NCBI GenBank assembly: GCA_902581045.1
Contig: CACHMU010000001.1
Coordinates: 1-64,000, forward strand
DNA length: 64,000 nucleotides
From: an uncultured Fidelibacterota bacterium
GTDB taxonomy: Bacteria > Fidelibacterota > Marinisomatia > Marinisomatales > TCS55
Direction of reading: 5' to 3'
Of this stretch, positions 43,609-53,094 are shown piece by piece; within the stretch, counting starts at the first letter, position 1; each line of letters begins with the position of its first letter. The notes below the pieces were generated by a model. It saw only the letters and a list, made by a program, of their open reading frames with translations, made no database searches and was not told the origin of the DNA. Both the position numbers and the translations under genes were made by a program.

Positions 43609-44757
43609 ATGAAAAAATTTATTGTTCAATCCATTTTATTGATTTTTGTATTACATGAGTTTGCTTATTGCCAAAAAGATAGACCTAGGGACCTAGGCCT
43701 TCAAATTGGTTTATTTCAACCGGGTAAATGGAATGCAATTACAGATGTTGATGGAGTAGAAGTAGGACATGAAACAATAATAATTAGTGATAATATTCGC
43801 ACAGGAGTTACAATTATTAAACCACACGGTGGCAATCTTTTCAAAGAAAAAGTTATGGCAGCAGTGCATGTAGTCAATGGATTTGGAAAGGCTTTGGGTT
43901 TTACCCAAGTTGAAGAATTGGGCACTATTGAAACACCGATTGGTCTAACAAACACGCTGAATATATTTAATGTAGCAAATGCAATTATTGATTATATGAT
44001 TTTGGATAATCCTAATATTAGATCGGTGAATCCTATTGTGGGTGAAACAAATGACAGTGGTTTAAATGATATACAAGGACGCCATGTAAAAAAAATTCAT
44101 GTCTTAAAAGCAATTCAAAATACAAAAAGCGGTCCAGTTGGTGAAGGTTCTATCGGAGCAGGTACAGGTACAAGGGCATTAGGCTTTAAAGGTGGAATTG
44201 GGACATCATCAAGATTATTGCCTAAAGAAATTGGGGGATTTACTGTAGGTGTATTGGTGCAAACAAATTTTGGTGGATCTTTAATGATCAATGGTGCTCC
44301 TGTTGGGAGAGAATTAAAGAAATCCTCTTTTTCATCTAATATTCCTTATGATGGAGAAGAAGGCTCCTGTATGATTGTGATTGCCACAGATGCACCTTTA
44401 GCAAACCGTAATTTAAAACGTATGGCAGAGCGAGTAAGTCATGCATTCGGTCGTGTGGGTGCTTATTCATCCAATGGCAGTGGAGATTATGCAATTATTT
44501 TTTCAACATATAGACCTGAATACCAAGATGATAAAATGATATCTAGTAAAGAGTTAAAAAATAGTTTAATGAATGGTTTATTTATGGCTACAGTTGAAGC
44601 AACTGAAGAAGCAATTATAAATTCATTATTTATGGCAGAATCAATTTCAAGTAAATATGGCAAAAGTCAAGCTTTACCTATAGATGAAACAATGAAAATA
44701 TTAAAAAAATATAAAGCACTTAATTGGAATAATAAATTATATCCATGGGAAAAGTAG
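43609..44757 (+). CDS. exported DmpA-type aminopeptidase/D-esterase (peptidase family S58)
   Basis: 382 residues: signal peptide (KKFIVQSILLIFVLHEFAYCQ), then RPRDLGLQIGLFQPGKWNAITDVDGVEVGH, the family start. Autocatalytic cleavage before the nucleophile is predicted at Gly252-Ser253 (EEGSCMIVIATDAPL), giving alpha and beta chains as in DmpA. GAGTGTRALGFKGGIGTSSR also matches. It probably removes N-terminal residues from small peptides, with broad L/D or beta-peptide specificity. The frame opens earlier, at 43555; ATG 43609 is chosen for the signal peptide. It overlaps the next gene by 13 nt. Confidence 0.92.
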   Translation: MKKFIVQSILLIFVLHEFAYCQKDRPRDLGLQIGLFQPGKWNAITDVDGVEVGHETIIISDNIRTGVTIIKPHGGNLFKEKVMAAVHVVNGFGKALGFTQVEELGTIETPIGLTNTLNIFNVANAIIDYMILDNPNIRSVNPIVGETNDSGLNDIQGRHVKKIHVLKAIQNTKSGPVGEGSIGAGTGTRALGFKGGIGTSSRLLPKEIGGFTVGVLVQTNFGGSLMINGAPVGRELKKSSFSSNIPYDGEEGSCMIVIATDAPLANRNLKRMAERVSHAFGRVGAYSSNGSGDYAIIFSTYRPEYQDDKMISSKELKNSLMNGLFMATVEATEEAIINSLFMAESISSKYGKSQALPIDETMKILKKYKALNWNNKLYPWEK

Positions 44758-45311
44758 CAGTTAATGATTTTGTGAGGCGCCAAATTAAGGGATCAGGGAA
44801 AACTTATTCCAAATCTCTTAGTTTTGAGGAAATTGCTGCTGATGCTGAATTTCAGATGATAAAGGGGCATTTTGAAGAAGGATACCGTGATGGTGTTCGA
44901 ATTGTAATTGGTAGCCAAAATCTCCTAACTGAATTTATTTGTCCATTTGTAAAAATAGACAATGACATTGAATTAATATCAAAGGTTGTTTGCAGACAAG
45001 AAGGAGAAGAGCCATATATTCAAATACGTGCGAAAACTGGCAAACCAGTGGAACCAGGGCGTATTGAATATATTTTATATCGGCATGATGTTTTAGCTGA
45101 AAACAATGAACAATCAACGAATGAAAATTGGGAATTAATTAGTGTTCATGCAATTCCTAAAGGTATTGATAAACTTCCAATGGGACCAGTAACAATGATG
45201 CGTAATCAGTTAGAACTTTTAGGAGGCACTAAGGCATATTATTCATCTGAAGAATGGGCAGAGTCAGTAAGGTTTTGGCAAGAATTTGCTGCATTAGATG
45301 ATTCTAGATAA
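44745..45311 (+). CDS. DUF3228-like conserved protein
   Basis: 188 residues, no signal peptide or membrane segment. The start VAVNDFVRRQIKGSGKTYSK and the pattern EPYIQIRAKTGKPVEPGRIEYILYRHDVL ... ENWELISVHAIP ... PMGPVTMMRNQLELLGGTKAYYSSEEWAES match my recollection of the uncharacterised DUF3228 family. It overlaps the DmpA-type gene by 13 nt and so is probably translated with it, although one product is exported and the other cytoplasmic. A strong terminator follows. Confidence 0.7.
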   Translation: MGKVAVNDFVRRQIKGSGKTYSKSLSFEEIAADAEFQMIKGHFEEGYRDGVRIVIGSQNLLTEFICPFVKIDNDIELISKVVCRQEGEEPYIQIRAKTGKPVEPGRIEYILYRHDVLAENNEQSTNENWELISVHAIPKGIDKLPMGPVTMMRNQLELLGGTKAYYSSEEWAESVRFWQEFAALDDSR

Positions 45312-45340
45312 TAACGGTTATCTAGAAAAAGTTATTAATA

Positions 45341-45374
45341 AAAAAACCCCCTCTTCACTAAGAGGGGGTTTTTT
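45341..45374. terminator. strong bidirectional rho-independent terminator
   Basis: A perfect 15-bp hairpin: A6-C5-TCTT (45341-45355), loop CACT, AAGA-G5-T6 (45360-45374). The T-run on one strand and A-run on the other let it end both the DUF3228 transcript and the convergent TonB-receptor transcript. Confidence 0.96.
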
Positions 45375-45400
45375 TATCAGTTATAATTTATTAACTAAAA

Positions 45401-48133
45401 TTAGAACCTTACAGAAATACCCATATTAAAGTATTGTGGTAATCCAAAGAATACTTCTGCACTATCTGCATCATGATCTTTATCATAACTATTATACTGG
45501 CTATTATCAGTAGCATCTTGAATGTATAATGCATCAGTTAAGTTGAATATATGAGCAAATACTTGTAGGTCTGTTCCAGCAAACTGCATTGGAAGATTAT
45601 AGTATGCATGAAAGTCCATTCTAGTATAGCCAGGTGCCATCCATACTTGCTCTCTATCAGCAGAGCTACCCTTTATCTCACGTGCACCAGGGCTCCAATC
45701 AGCATAGTTCTTATCATATTTATGCATTATCAGTTGAGCTCTTAAACCACTAATTGGTGTAACAGTTGCACCAAGAACCATACCTGTTTGAGGCATATCA
45801 CCAACCCATAGATCTTTTAATGCATATTCATACTGTGTTTGTGTTACAGTTCCTTTATCAGAATATTCAGTATATGTTCCTTTTGCATCTTCTACGAATT
45901 TCCAATTTCCAAATGAAGCTGCAAAGTCTAAACGTAACATGTCTATAAGTTGCGCAGAACCCTCTAATTCAATCCCGCTGTGAGATTGATTAACGCCTCT
46001 TAAGAAGATAACATCTGTATCTCCACTTGAGCCTTGACCTGTTGTAACAGATTTTGTGAGGTTACGATCTTTCCATTGTGTATTATAGTAATTTGCTTTC
46101 AATGCATATTGAGAAGTTCTATAATTCACACCAAATTCAGTACTTTGGAATTTTTCGTTAACTGGATCAGAAGCCTTCGTACCATCATAATAGATTACGT
46201 TATCCATAATTGGAGGCTTTTCAACAATACCAAAATTCACAAATCCTGCTAAGTTGTCATTTAGATCATAATTCAATCCACCTTTTACTTGGAAAGTACC
46301 AATTGAACCTGATTCAATTTTTTCCTTAGCAACAGTGAATTCATCAATATAGGAATATGCAATACTTGATGTACCGACCATACCATAAGCATTTATTGGA
46401 CCCTTAGTATAATTAGCTTGTCCATAAAATCCTATCCAATCAACAGTAGTATTATTATGATAAGCAACTATATCTCCAAGTCGTTTCATTTGTGATTGTG
46501 GAGTTGTATCATTTTTATTTCCTGTGTATACAAAATAGTCACCACCAAGTAAATCACGTACTTCGCGAGCATGCTCAATTCCAGCAGTACGCCAATCAAC
46601 ACCAACTTGAGTTCTTAGATCATCACTTATATCAAAATTAAGTTTTGATATAACTCCAATTGTACTTTGACGATTGATACTGTTTCTTAAAATACCTTTT
46701 GATCTATTCTCAGTTGTAGAATATTTTGAGTCTTTATTATTAGAATTAGCTGCAATTGCTGCATCCCAATCCCATTTCCATGGCGCACTTGCATACCATT
46801 TGTTTCCTGCAACAGCTGGAGCACGGAAAGAACTACCATATGTTCCAGTTCCGCCGCCAGATCCTCCAGACCAGTATACAATTGATGATAGTCTCATTTT
46901 ATCATTAATTGTATAAAAATGGTTTAGATTAACCAGAGGCTTATGAAAGAAGTTTTCACGTTCATTTAAGAAATTTGCATTGTAACGTTTAACTGTTCGA
47001 GCACCATACATGTACCAGTATTGTTTACCGGTGTAGCTTGAGCTAACAGGTCCCCAATTCTGATTTAGGGTTCTACTACCATTAGCAAATTTAGTAAATG
47101 CTTTCGTATCGTATTCAGACCCAAGGTCTTCAGCAAATTTTTTCGCATCTGGCCCATAAGACGCCATGTTTTGTCTATAAAGATTTTGTCCATGACGTTG
47201 TGGCGCTCCAATTGCATAAAGCTCAAATCGATTTTTATCGCTAACTGCATAGCTAGCACCAAAATAGTAAGCCCACGCATCTGTCCAGGTCTTATCTATG
47301 ATTCCATCACCTTTTTTTCTTACAACAGTTGCACTAAATGCTAACTTATCATTTATTAGACCGGTGTTGTAATTAAATGTAGTTTTCATAAAACTACCAG
47401 CACCGAGCTCTTGTTTGAATTTTCCGCCACGCTTTAATGCAGTGGGATCAGTAATAATGTTCATGGTTCCGCCAATGGAAGGGGTAGCAAGATTTACAGC
47501 AGAAAGGCCACGTTGCATCTGAATAGATGATGTAGCATCTCCTACACCATCCCAGTTAGACCAGTATACCCAACCATTCTCCATATCATTCTGAGGAACA
47601 CCGTTAATCATTACTGCAACATTTCGCTGATTAAAACCGCGTACATTTATTCGAGCATCACCAGCACCACCACCTTGTTGAGTTGCATAAACACTTGGCG
47701 TTGTATTTAGTGCCATAGGAATATCTTGAGATCCCAAACGTGCTTCCATATCAGCTTTTGTTACCATTGAATATGCAACAGGCGTTTTTTCATCAGCACG
47801 GGAAGCAAGTACTTCTAGGGCTGATAATTCAACAGCAGAAACTGATAGAGCCAAGTTAACTGTTACGTCACCATTGACATTTACAGTTTTACTTGCATTT
47901 GCATAACCAATAACAGATGCTGTAACAGTATAAGATCCTGTAGCTACATTTGAAATGGAATAAGTTCCATCCGAACCAGCCGCAGCACCCATGTTCGTTC
48001 CTTCTAGCACAACATTTGCACCTGGTAATACATCGCCAGTTGACGCATCAGTTACAGTACCAGATACAGTATTTTGAGCTAAAGAAAAAGCAGGTATTAG
48101 CAATAACAATATTGCCTTCGAGGTTTTTTTCAT
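45401..48133 (-). CDS. TonB-dependent receptor with carboxypeptidase-regulatory-like N-terminal domain
   Basis: 910-residue outer-membrane transporter. Signal peptide MKKTSKAILLLLIPAFSLA; CarboxypepD_reg-like Ig domain (about 20-100: VSGTVTDASTGDVLPGANVVLEG); plug domain (about 110-230: DADEKTPVAYSMVTKADMEAR-type TonB box, INVRGFNQRNVAVMINGVPQNDMENGWVYWSNW); then a long barrel ending QYFNMGISVRF with a terminal Phe. The plug-domain pattern with MENGWVYWSN is typical of SusC-like and related FCB receptors, but no SusD gene is adjacent. The substrate is unknown. ATG 48133 has GGAG 7 nt upstream; the open frame extends 22 codons further. Confidence 0.93.
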   Translation of the reverse strand: MKKTSKAILLLLIPAFSLAQNTVSGTVTDASTGDVLPGANVVLEGTNMGAAAGSDGTYSISNVATGSYTVTASVIGYANASKTVNVNGDVTVNLALSVSAVELSALEVLASRADEKTPVAYSMVTKADMEARLGSQDIPMALNTTPSVYATQQGGGAGDARINVRGFNQRNVAVMINGVPQNDMENGWVYWSNWDGVGDATSSIQMQRGLSAVNLATPSIGGTMNIITDPTALKRGGKFKQELGAGSFMKTTFNYNTGLINDKLAFSATVVRKKGDGIIDKTWTDAWAYYFGASYAVSDKNRFELYAIGAPQRHGQNLYRQNMASYGPDAKKFAEDLGSEYDTKAFTKFANGSRTLNQNWGPVSSSYTGKQYWYMYGARTVKRYNANFLNERENFFHKPLVNLNHFYTINDKMRLSSIVYWSGGSGGGTGTYGSSFRAPAVAGNKWYASAPWKWDWDAAIAANSNNKDSKYSTTENRSKGILRNSINRQSTIGVISKLNFDISDDLRTQVGVDWRTAGIEHAREVRDLLGGDYFVYTGNKNDTTPQSQMKRLGDIVAYHNNTTVDWIGFYGQANYTKGPINAYGMVGTSSIAYSYIDEFTVAKEKIESGSIGTFQVKGGLNYDLNDNLAGFVNFGIVEKPPIMDNVIYYDGTKASDPVNEKFQSTEFGVNYRTSQYALKANYYNTQWKDRNLTKSVTTGQGSSGDTDVIFLRGVNQSHSGIELEGSAQLIDMLRLDFAASFGNWKFVEDAKGTYTEYSDKGTVTQTQYEYALKDLWVGDMPQTGMVLGATVTPISGLRAQLIMHKYDKNYADWSPGAREIKGSSADREQVWMAPGYTRMDFHAYYNLPMQFAGTDLQVFAHIFNLTDALYIQDATDNSQYNSYDKDHDADSAEVFFGLPQYFNMGISVRF

Positions 48134-48392
48134 TATTAACTCCATATTTATTTTTTTGAAAAAATTATGATATATAATATTAGATCCGAGCGTTTTCATA
48201 ATTAAAGCTGTACTTCTATATAACTTTAACTATTAGATAAAATATTTATATTAAACAAATTCATTTATTTGAAGTCATTAGACTTGATTAAAATTGACAT
48301 TTTTGTTGGAAAACATCAAGTATAAATTTGCAGTTTATGCAAATTTTATATATAGTTTAAAATGAAGTTAATTTGAATTTTTTTAGCAATTG

Positions 48393-48465
48393 TGGGCCCA
48401 CCAGGATTTGAACCTGGAACCTACGCATTATGAGTGCGGTGCTCTAACCGTTGAGCTATGGGCCC
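48393..48465 (-). tRNA. tRNA with CAT anticodon (Met or Ile2)
   Basis: The acceptor stem is GGGCCCA/TGGGCCC, the D-arm GCTC/GAGC, the T-arm CCAGG-TTCAAAT-CCTGG, and the anticodon loop CTCATAA gives CAT. The discriminator is A and the 3' CCA is not encoded. The first anticodon-stem pair (27-43) is C opposite T, a mismatch. The acceptor lacks the unpaired position 1 of initiators, so this is an elongator Met or lysidine-type Ile2 tRNA; the sequence alone does not decide which. Confidence 0.93.
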
Positions 48466-48500
48466 AAAAGGGAGATAAAATTAAGTTAGTTGAACAATTA

Positions 48501-49472
48501 CTAGCTTAATAATTTTTTTGAATAAATGTTCCAACTAGTTTGAATTATTGATTTTAGTGAAGAATTATTAGGACTCCAATTTAATAAATCCTTTGCTATG
48601 GAAGATTTCGAATATAATTCATCTAAATCTCCTTCGCGTCGTTCAGTAAACTCATAATTAATATTTTTATTTGAAATTTCTTTTGTCATATTTATAACCT
48701 CTAGTACAGAATGACTATCTCCAGTCGCAAGATTTAAAGTTATATTGCTATGGTTTAGTAAATATTCGATGGATTTAATATGTGCAGTAGCTAGATCTGT
48801 AACATGAATATAATCTCTACATCCTGTTCCATCTTTTGTATTATAATCGTTCCCAAATATTTTTACTTGTTTTCTTTTCCCTGATGCTACTTCCATTACA
48901 ATAGGAATTAAGTTTTGAGGGTCCTTTTCAATATGATTTATTCTATTATTTGGATCATGACCCGCTGCATTAAAATAACGAAGATTTGCAAATTTTAAAT
49001 CTGTCAGTTTTCCATACCACCCTAGTATTCTTTCAATTTCTAGTTTTGTAAACCCGTAAAAATTAATTGGATTTAACGGATGCTTTTCATCTAGAGGTAA
49101 ATATTTTGGATTTCCATAAACTGCAGCTGTTGAAGAAAAAACAAAATATTTTATTCCTTTTTTGATCATTGAATTAATAAGTGTTATAGTGCCATTAATA
49201 TTATTTTGTGAATATTTTATAGGGTTAGCCATTGATTCACCGGCTGCTTTGAATGCAGCTAAATGAATTACACATTCAACATTATTCAATGCTTTCTCAA
49301 CATCTTTTTTAACAAGCGTGGATCCTAATATAAATTCTGCGCGCTTATCAATTGACTCCTGATTTCCATTAGATAAATCATCCAATACAGCGACTTCATA
49401 TCCACTATTGCAAAGTTCTAGAACGACATGTGATCCAATATATCCTGCTCCACCTGTTACTAAGATTTTCAT
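48501..49472 (-). CDS. galE: UDP-glucose 4-epimerase
   Basis: Interconverts UDP-glucose and UDP-galactose for surface polysaccharides. 323-residue SDR: NAD-binding VTGGAGYIGSHVVLEL (about 4-19), FSSTAAVYGNP (catalytic Ser/Thr), YGFTKLEIE (Tyr-x3-Lys), LRYFNAAGHDPN, and the substrate-contact region YNTKDGTGCRDYIHVTDLA, which is specific for GalE. It is the last protein gene of the minus-strand dnaG run, starting immediately after a hypothetical exported protein gene. Confidence 0.95.
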   Translation of the reverse strand: MKILVTGGAGYIGSHVVLELCNSGYEVAVLDDLSNGNQESIDKRAEFILGSTLVKKDVEKALNNVECVIHLAAFKAAGESMANPIKYSQNNINGTITLINSMIKKGIKYFVFSSTAAVYGNPKYLPLDEKHPLNPINFYGFTKLEIERILGWYGKLTDLKFANLRYFNAAGHDPNNRINHIEKDPQNLIPIVMEVASGKRKQVKIFGNDYNTKDGTGCRDYIHVTDLATAHIKSIEYLLNHSNITLNLATGDSHSVLEVINMTKEISNKNINYEFTERREGDLDELYSKSSIAKDLLNWSPNNSSLKSIIQTSWNIYSKKLLS

Positions 49473-50348
49473 TTATTTTATTTCTTTCTTAGGAATTATT
49501 CGCCTTTCAATAACTTTACCTTTATTATTGATCTGAGATATAATAATTCTAGCGTCATTAGGATATTCATAGCTGATCGCATTTTTCATAATTCCATTTT
49601 CATTATAATATATAATTTTTAAAGGGTTTTTATTTTTGTTGAATTTCACAGTGTGACTTCCAACTAAAACAGAATCTGAAAGAAAATATTTTGATTTAAG
49701 ACCATTGGGGCCATAATCAAATTCATAGAAATAATAAATGTTTTCTAACGGATCCATTACTTTAACAGTTTTTGGAGTACCCTTATTATTTATTCTATAT
49801 CTTGCAATCCAACCTGGCCTAATTGAGCTAAGATCAGGAGCAAATAATTCTTTATTTAAAACTGACAAATTTCTTTTTGAATAAAATTCAATATCATATT
49901 CATTTGATTTCCCATAATCATCCCAACGTAGATGAAATGTCCAAAGCATTTTCCCGAAACGATTGAAAAAATCTACTTTTTTTACAAGTCCACCTTCATC
50001 CATTATAGCCCGGTAGTGCGGTTTACCTATTGTTTCTTTTTTTGTTAATCCTTGAAGTAGTTCTTGAGTCTTTGGGTTCCATTTTAAGTAGTATAGCTTT
50101 AATTTATTAGAAGAGCTGGGTTTTTTACGTTTACCTTTATCCCAATTTGCTGGGACGAATTCAATACTCTTTAATTCACCTGACGGATAGTATTTTGCGA
50201 GAAAATGAGCTTCGTTTTTATTAATATTCTTTTCTGGTTTACCTTTTAGAATATTTGTGCGCATTATATTAGTAGAAAAATATTTTATTGTTGAATCCTG
50301 TTGGCTAAAAACAGAGCTAATTAATATAGTGTAAAAAATTATTTTCAT
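49473..50348 (-). CDS. exported hypothetical protein with toxin-repeat-like segments
   Basis: 291 residues: signal peptide (MKIIFYTILISSVFS), then a basic, aromatic-rich beta body with repeated YYPSGELKSIEF, YNENGIMKNAISYEY and FDYGPNGLKSKYFL units. These resemble YD/MORN-type repeats found in cell-surface proteins. The function is not recognised. It lies between a PEGA-like protein gene and galE with no gap on either side, so it may belong to envelope or polysaccharide functions. Confidence 0.6.
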   Translation of the reverse strand: MKIIFYTILISSVFSQQDSTIKYFSTNIMRTNILKGKPEKNINKNEAHFLAKYYPSGELKSIEFVPANWDKGKRKKPSSSNKLKLYYLKWNPKTQELLQGLTKKETIGKPHYRAIMDEGGLVKKVDFFNRFGKMLWTFHLRWDDYGKSNEYDIEFYSKRNLSVLNKELFAPDLSSIRPGWIARYRINNKGTPKTVKVMDPLENIYYFYEFDYGPNGLKSKYFLSDSVLVGSHTVKFNKNKNPLKIIYYNENGIMKNAISYEYPNDARIIISQINNKGKVIERRIIPKKEIK

Positions 50349-50795
50349 CTACATTATTCCCCAAATCATAAAAGAAACAATTAAAAAAATCATACCAAAA
50401 CCTAACCATCGACTACTTGAGATTCTTTTCTGATATTCTAAAGCTTGACTCTCAATGGTACGATAACTAAGCACTGCTCTTACTGTTGATCCTTCTTCAA
50501 CTAGGATATCTTGACGTGCAAGATTTATCATATCACGCATAATTTTATTTTGTTTAACTGATCCTGTATCTATGGAAAGCTGTGGCGGAAAGTAGCTAAT
50601 TTGATGCCAACCTGGTGCAACTTGTACTGGATCTTTAATTGGAGAAACCCCAATTTGAATACCATCTATAAAAATAGGTATTCCTTCGGTATCACAGAAA
50701 ATTTCAATAGCTGTAATTTGACCAGGTTTTTTATCCCAATCAATTTCTTGAGATTTTAATAATGATAAAAGAGCTATTAAAATAACTTTAACCAT
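50349..50795 (-). CDS. PEGA-domain-like membrane-anchored protein
   Basis: 148 residues: N-terminal signal-like segment (MVKVILIALLSLLKS), a PEGA-type beta domain (about 27-75: AIEIFCDTEGIPIFIDGIQIGVSPIKDPVQVAPGWHQISYF), a linker helix and a C-terminal membrane helix (about 130-147: WLGFGMIFLIVSFMIWGIM). PEGA domains are usually extracytoplasmic and thought to be carbohydrate- or peptidoglycan-associated. It overlaps dnaG by 8 nt. Confidence 0.7.
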   Translation of the reverse strand: MVKVILIALLSLLKSQEIDWDKKPGQITAIEIFCDTEGIPIFIDGIQIGVSPIKDPVQVAPGWHQISYFPPQLSIDTGSVKQNKIMRDMINLARQDILVEEGSTVRAVLSYRTIESQALEYQKRISSSRWLGFGMIFLIVSFMIWGIM

Positions 50796-52533
50796 TTAGC
50801 TGTTTTTCTAGTTTTACAATTTTTTTCATTAATACATTTGTATTTTCATCATTTGATTCCATTTCGCGAATTTTTAAACGTAATTGTTTAATTTTTTCAA
50901 CTATAGAAACTTTTGAAAGGGTTGACAAACAATCGCTTGCTAGTTCTATGAAATCAGTTGTCTGATCATCTTCAATTAATAATTTTGAGATAATTTCTCT
51001 TTCTTCTGCCTCTTCAAAATGAGATATTATATCGGCAGGGTTTTTTTCTTCAGTAGAAATTAAAATTTTTATTAATTTTTTAATCATTGGATTCTCAATT
51101 TGACCAATATCTAATTTATTTTTTATTATTGATTTTGCTTCAAAATCATTTCCAACCAATACTTGTATAAGACCTAATTCAGCTTTGCTATTAACTGTTG
51201 AAAATGCTTTCAAGTTAATTTTTTGATTTTCGTTTGATTCGCGCGGAATCCTTTTTCCCTTTTGTTGAGAAAACATATGAATAATTTCATTTTCTTCGAC
51301 TCCTGCAGCTTGGGAGAGATCTTTAATGATACTGTGTTTTATAATTGGGTCATCTATATTTGTTATCATTGACATAATATTTTTGATAATATTTGATTTA
51401 TTTGATGATGATACATCAAAAAACTTTGAAGTTTTCAAATGAAAATTTAATAGACTAATTGCCTTTCCAATCCCATGACTGATGAATTCTTCTGGTCCAA
51501 TTTTTTTAATCCATTCATCTGGATCAACTCCATTAGGTAACAAAATTATCAGTGGTTCAACACCACCCTTAAGTAAAGAATATCCTGCTTTTAAGGAAGC
51601 ATTTACTCCTGCTGTATCTCCATCATAGCATAAGTAAACTTTTGATGTTAGCCGCCTGATCTGATTTACATGACGATTTGTAAATGCAGTACCTGAAACA
51701 GCAATTACATTTTTTATTCCCGATTGAAATAGTTGTATTAAATCTGTATAGCCTTCAACAATAATAGCATTATTTTCTTCGCGAATATATTTTCTAGTTA
51801 TATTTAATCCATAAAATACTTCACTTTTACGATAAAGGGGTGTTTCGGGGGAGTTCATATATTTTGCAGGATCATCACTACCAAATACACGGCCTCCAAA
51901 TGCAATAATTTTCCCAGAGGAGTTAGAGATTGGAAATATTATCCGAGAACGAAATCGATCATAATATTTAGAATTAGATCTACCAAACAAACCTGACTTT
52001 TGAATGATTTCATCAGATAATTTTTTTGATTTTATTGCGTTTAATAAAAATGAAGAATTTTTTGGTGTAAATCCTACCTTAAAAAGTTTTAATGATTCTT
52101 CACTTAATCCGCGATTTGTTAGATATTCTTTTGCTTTGATTGCTTGATTGGAAAATAATGTTTTATGATATAATTCTGCTGCAAACGTATGAAGGGAATA
52201 TAATTCACTAAAAAAATCTTTTGATTTTGCATCACCAGAGAATTCTACTTTAATACCTAACTCTTTACCTATTTGTTGTAGAGCATCAACAAAACTAATT
52301 TTTTCGTATTCCATCACAAAATTAACTGCATTTCCACCTTGGCCACATCCGAAACAGTGATAAATACCTTTATCTGGAGCTACACTAAATGAAGGAGTTT
52401 TCTCATTATGAAATGGACAAAGACCAAAAAAATTTCTACCACGCTTTGTCAGGTCAACATGTTTTGAAACTACATCAACAATATCTGCATTATCATTTAC
52501 ACGATCAATTGTTTCTTGAGGTATCCTAGCCAT
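50788..52533 (-). CDS. dnaG: DNA primase
   Basis: Makes RNA primers for replication. 581 residues: CHC2 zinc-binding domain with Cys39, His42, Cys60 and Cys63 (CPFHNEKTPSFS...HCFGCGQGG), catalytic-core start (about 115-250, IFPISNSSGKIIAFGGRVFG), TOPRIM domain with IVEGYTDLIQLF and YLCYDGDTAG (acidic metal ligands), and a helical C-terminal domain that binds DnaB. It overlaps cvpA by 8 nt and the PEGA-like gene by 8 nt. The usual partner rpoD is not next to it; instead yqeY is two genes upstream, a known linkage. Confidence 0.96.
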   Translation of the reverse strand: MARIPQETIDRVNDNADIVDVVSKHVDLTKRGRNFFGLCPFHNEKTPSFSVAPDKGIYHCFGCGQGGNAVNFVMEYEKISFVDALQQIGKELGIKVEFSGDAKSKDFFSELYSLHTFAAELYHKTLFSNQAIKAKEYLTNRGLSEESLKLFKVGFTPKNSSFLLNAIKSKKLSDEIIQKSGLFGRSNSKYYDRFRSRIIFPISNSSGKIIAFGGRVFGSDDPAKYMNSPETPLYRKSEVFYGLNITRKYIREENNAIIVEGYTDLIQLFQSGIKNVIAVSGTAFTNRHVNQIRRLTSKVYLCYDGDTAGVNASLKAGYSLLKGGVEPLIILLPNGVDPDEWIKKIGPEEFISHGIGKAISLLNFHLKTSKFFDVSSSNKSNIIKNIMSMITNIDDPIIKHSIIKDLSQAAGVEENEIIHMFSQQKGKRIPRESNENQKINLKAFSTVNSKAELGLIQVLVGNDFEAKSIIKNKLDIGQIENPMIKKLIKILISTEEKNPADIISHFEEAEEREIISKLLIEDDQTTDFIELASDCLSTLSKVSIVEKIKQLRLKIREMESNDENTNVLMKKIVKLEKQLNG

Positions 52534-53071
52534 TATTAGATTTCATTTTGATTAAATAATCGCGAATTGATTTTTCACCAAAATCTATTGGGTCATCCCA
52601 ATTGAATGTTGTTACGATCGATTTTCTAATTTTTATTAATTTTTGTGAAACATTTGATTTTTCAAAAAAAATAATTGATACTTTGTTATCTGGCATTAAT
52701 TCAAAAGTCCAAAAAAATATCATAATTGCAAGTAATCCTTTTGCAAACCCTAAAATAGTACCCATTATTTTGTTAACCAATTTTGAACTTTTTGATAAAA
52801 ATAATAATTGAATGAGTTTTGTAAACAATCTAATTAGAATAGTTGTAGCTGAAAATATTGTGATAAAGCTCAAAACAAATGACACCCAAATATCAATCGA
52901 AACCCATTTAATTACTAAATTTCCAATTCCAATATAAAATTTTAGAGAAAAAATAGTGGCAAAAAAAACACTAAGAAAACGTCCTAATTCTTCAATAAAC
53001 CCTCTTCGAAAACCGATGACACTGAAAGTGATTATAAAAAAAAATGCGAGAGCATCAAGAAATTGAATCAT
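52526..53071 (-). CDS. cvpA: CvpA-family membrane protein
   Basis: 181-residue inner-membrane protein with four predicted helices and the CvpA start FLDALAFFFIITFSVIGFRRGFIEELGRFLSVFFATIFSLKF. Family members are linked to colicin V export and envelope homeostasis, with no defined biochemistry. The tail (WDDPIDFGEKSIRDYLIKMKSNNG) is cytoplasmic. It overlaps dnaG by 8 nt. Confidence 0.85.
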   Translation of the reverse strand: MIQFLDALAFFFIITFSVIGFRRGFIEELGRFLSVFFATIFSLKFYIGIGNLVIKWVSIDIWVSFVLSFITIFSATTILIRLFTKLIQLLFLSKSSKLVNKIMGTILGFAKGLLAIMIFFWTFELMPDNKVSIIFFEKSNVSQKLIKIRKSIVTTFNWDDPIDFGEKSIRDYLIKMKSNNG

Positions 53072-53094
53072 ATAATTTCAATGGGGTTTTATAA

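Noticed and set aside
45401..48133. A SusC/SusD glycan-uptake locus around the TonB-dependent receptor
   Set aside because: No SusD-like lipoprotein or glycoside hydrolase is adjacent; the receptor stands alone between a terminator and a tRNA.
48375..48475. The tRNA at 48.4 kb as an integration (att) site
   Set aside because: No integrase and no repeated tRNA 3' end were found nearby.
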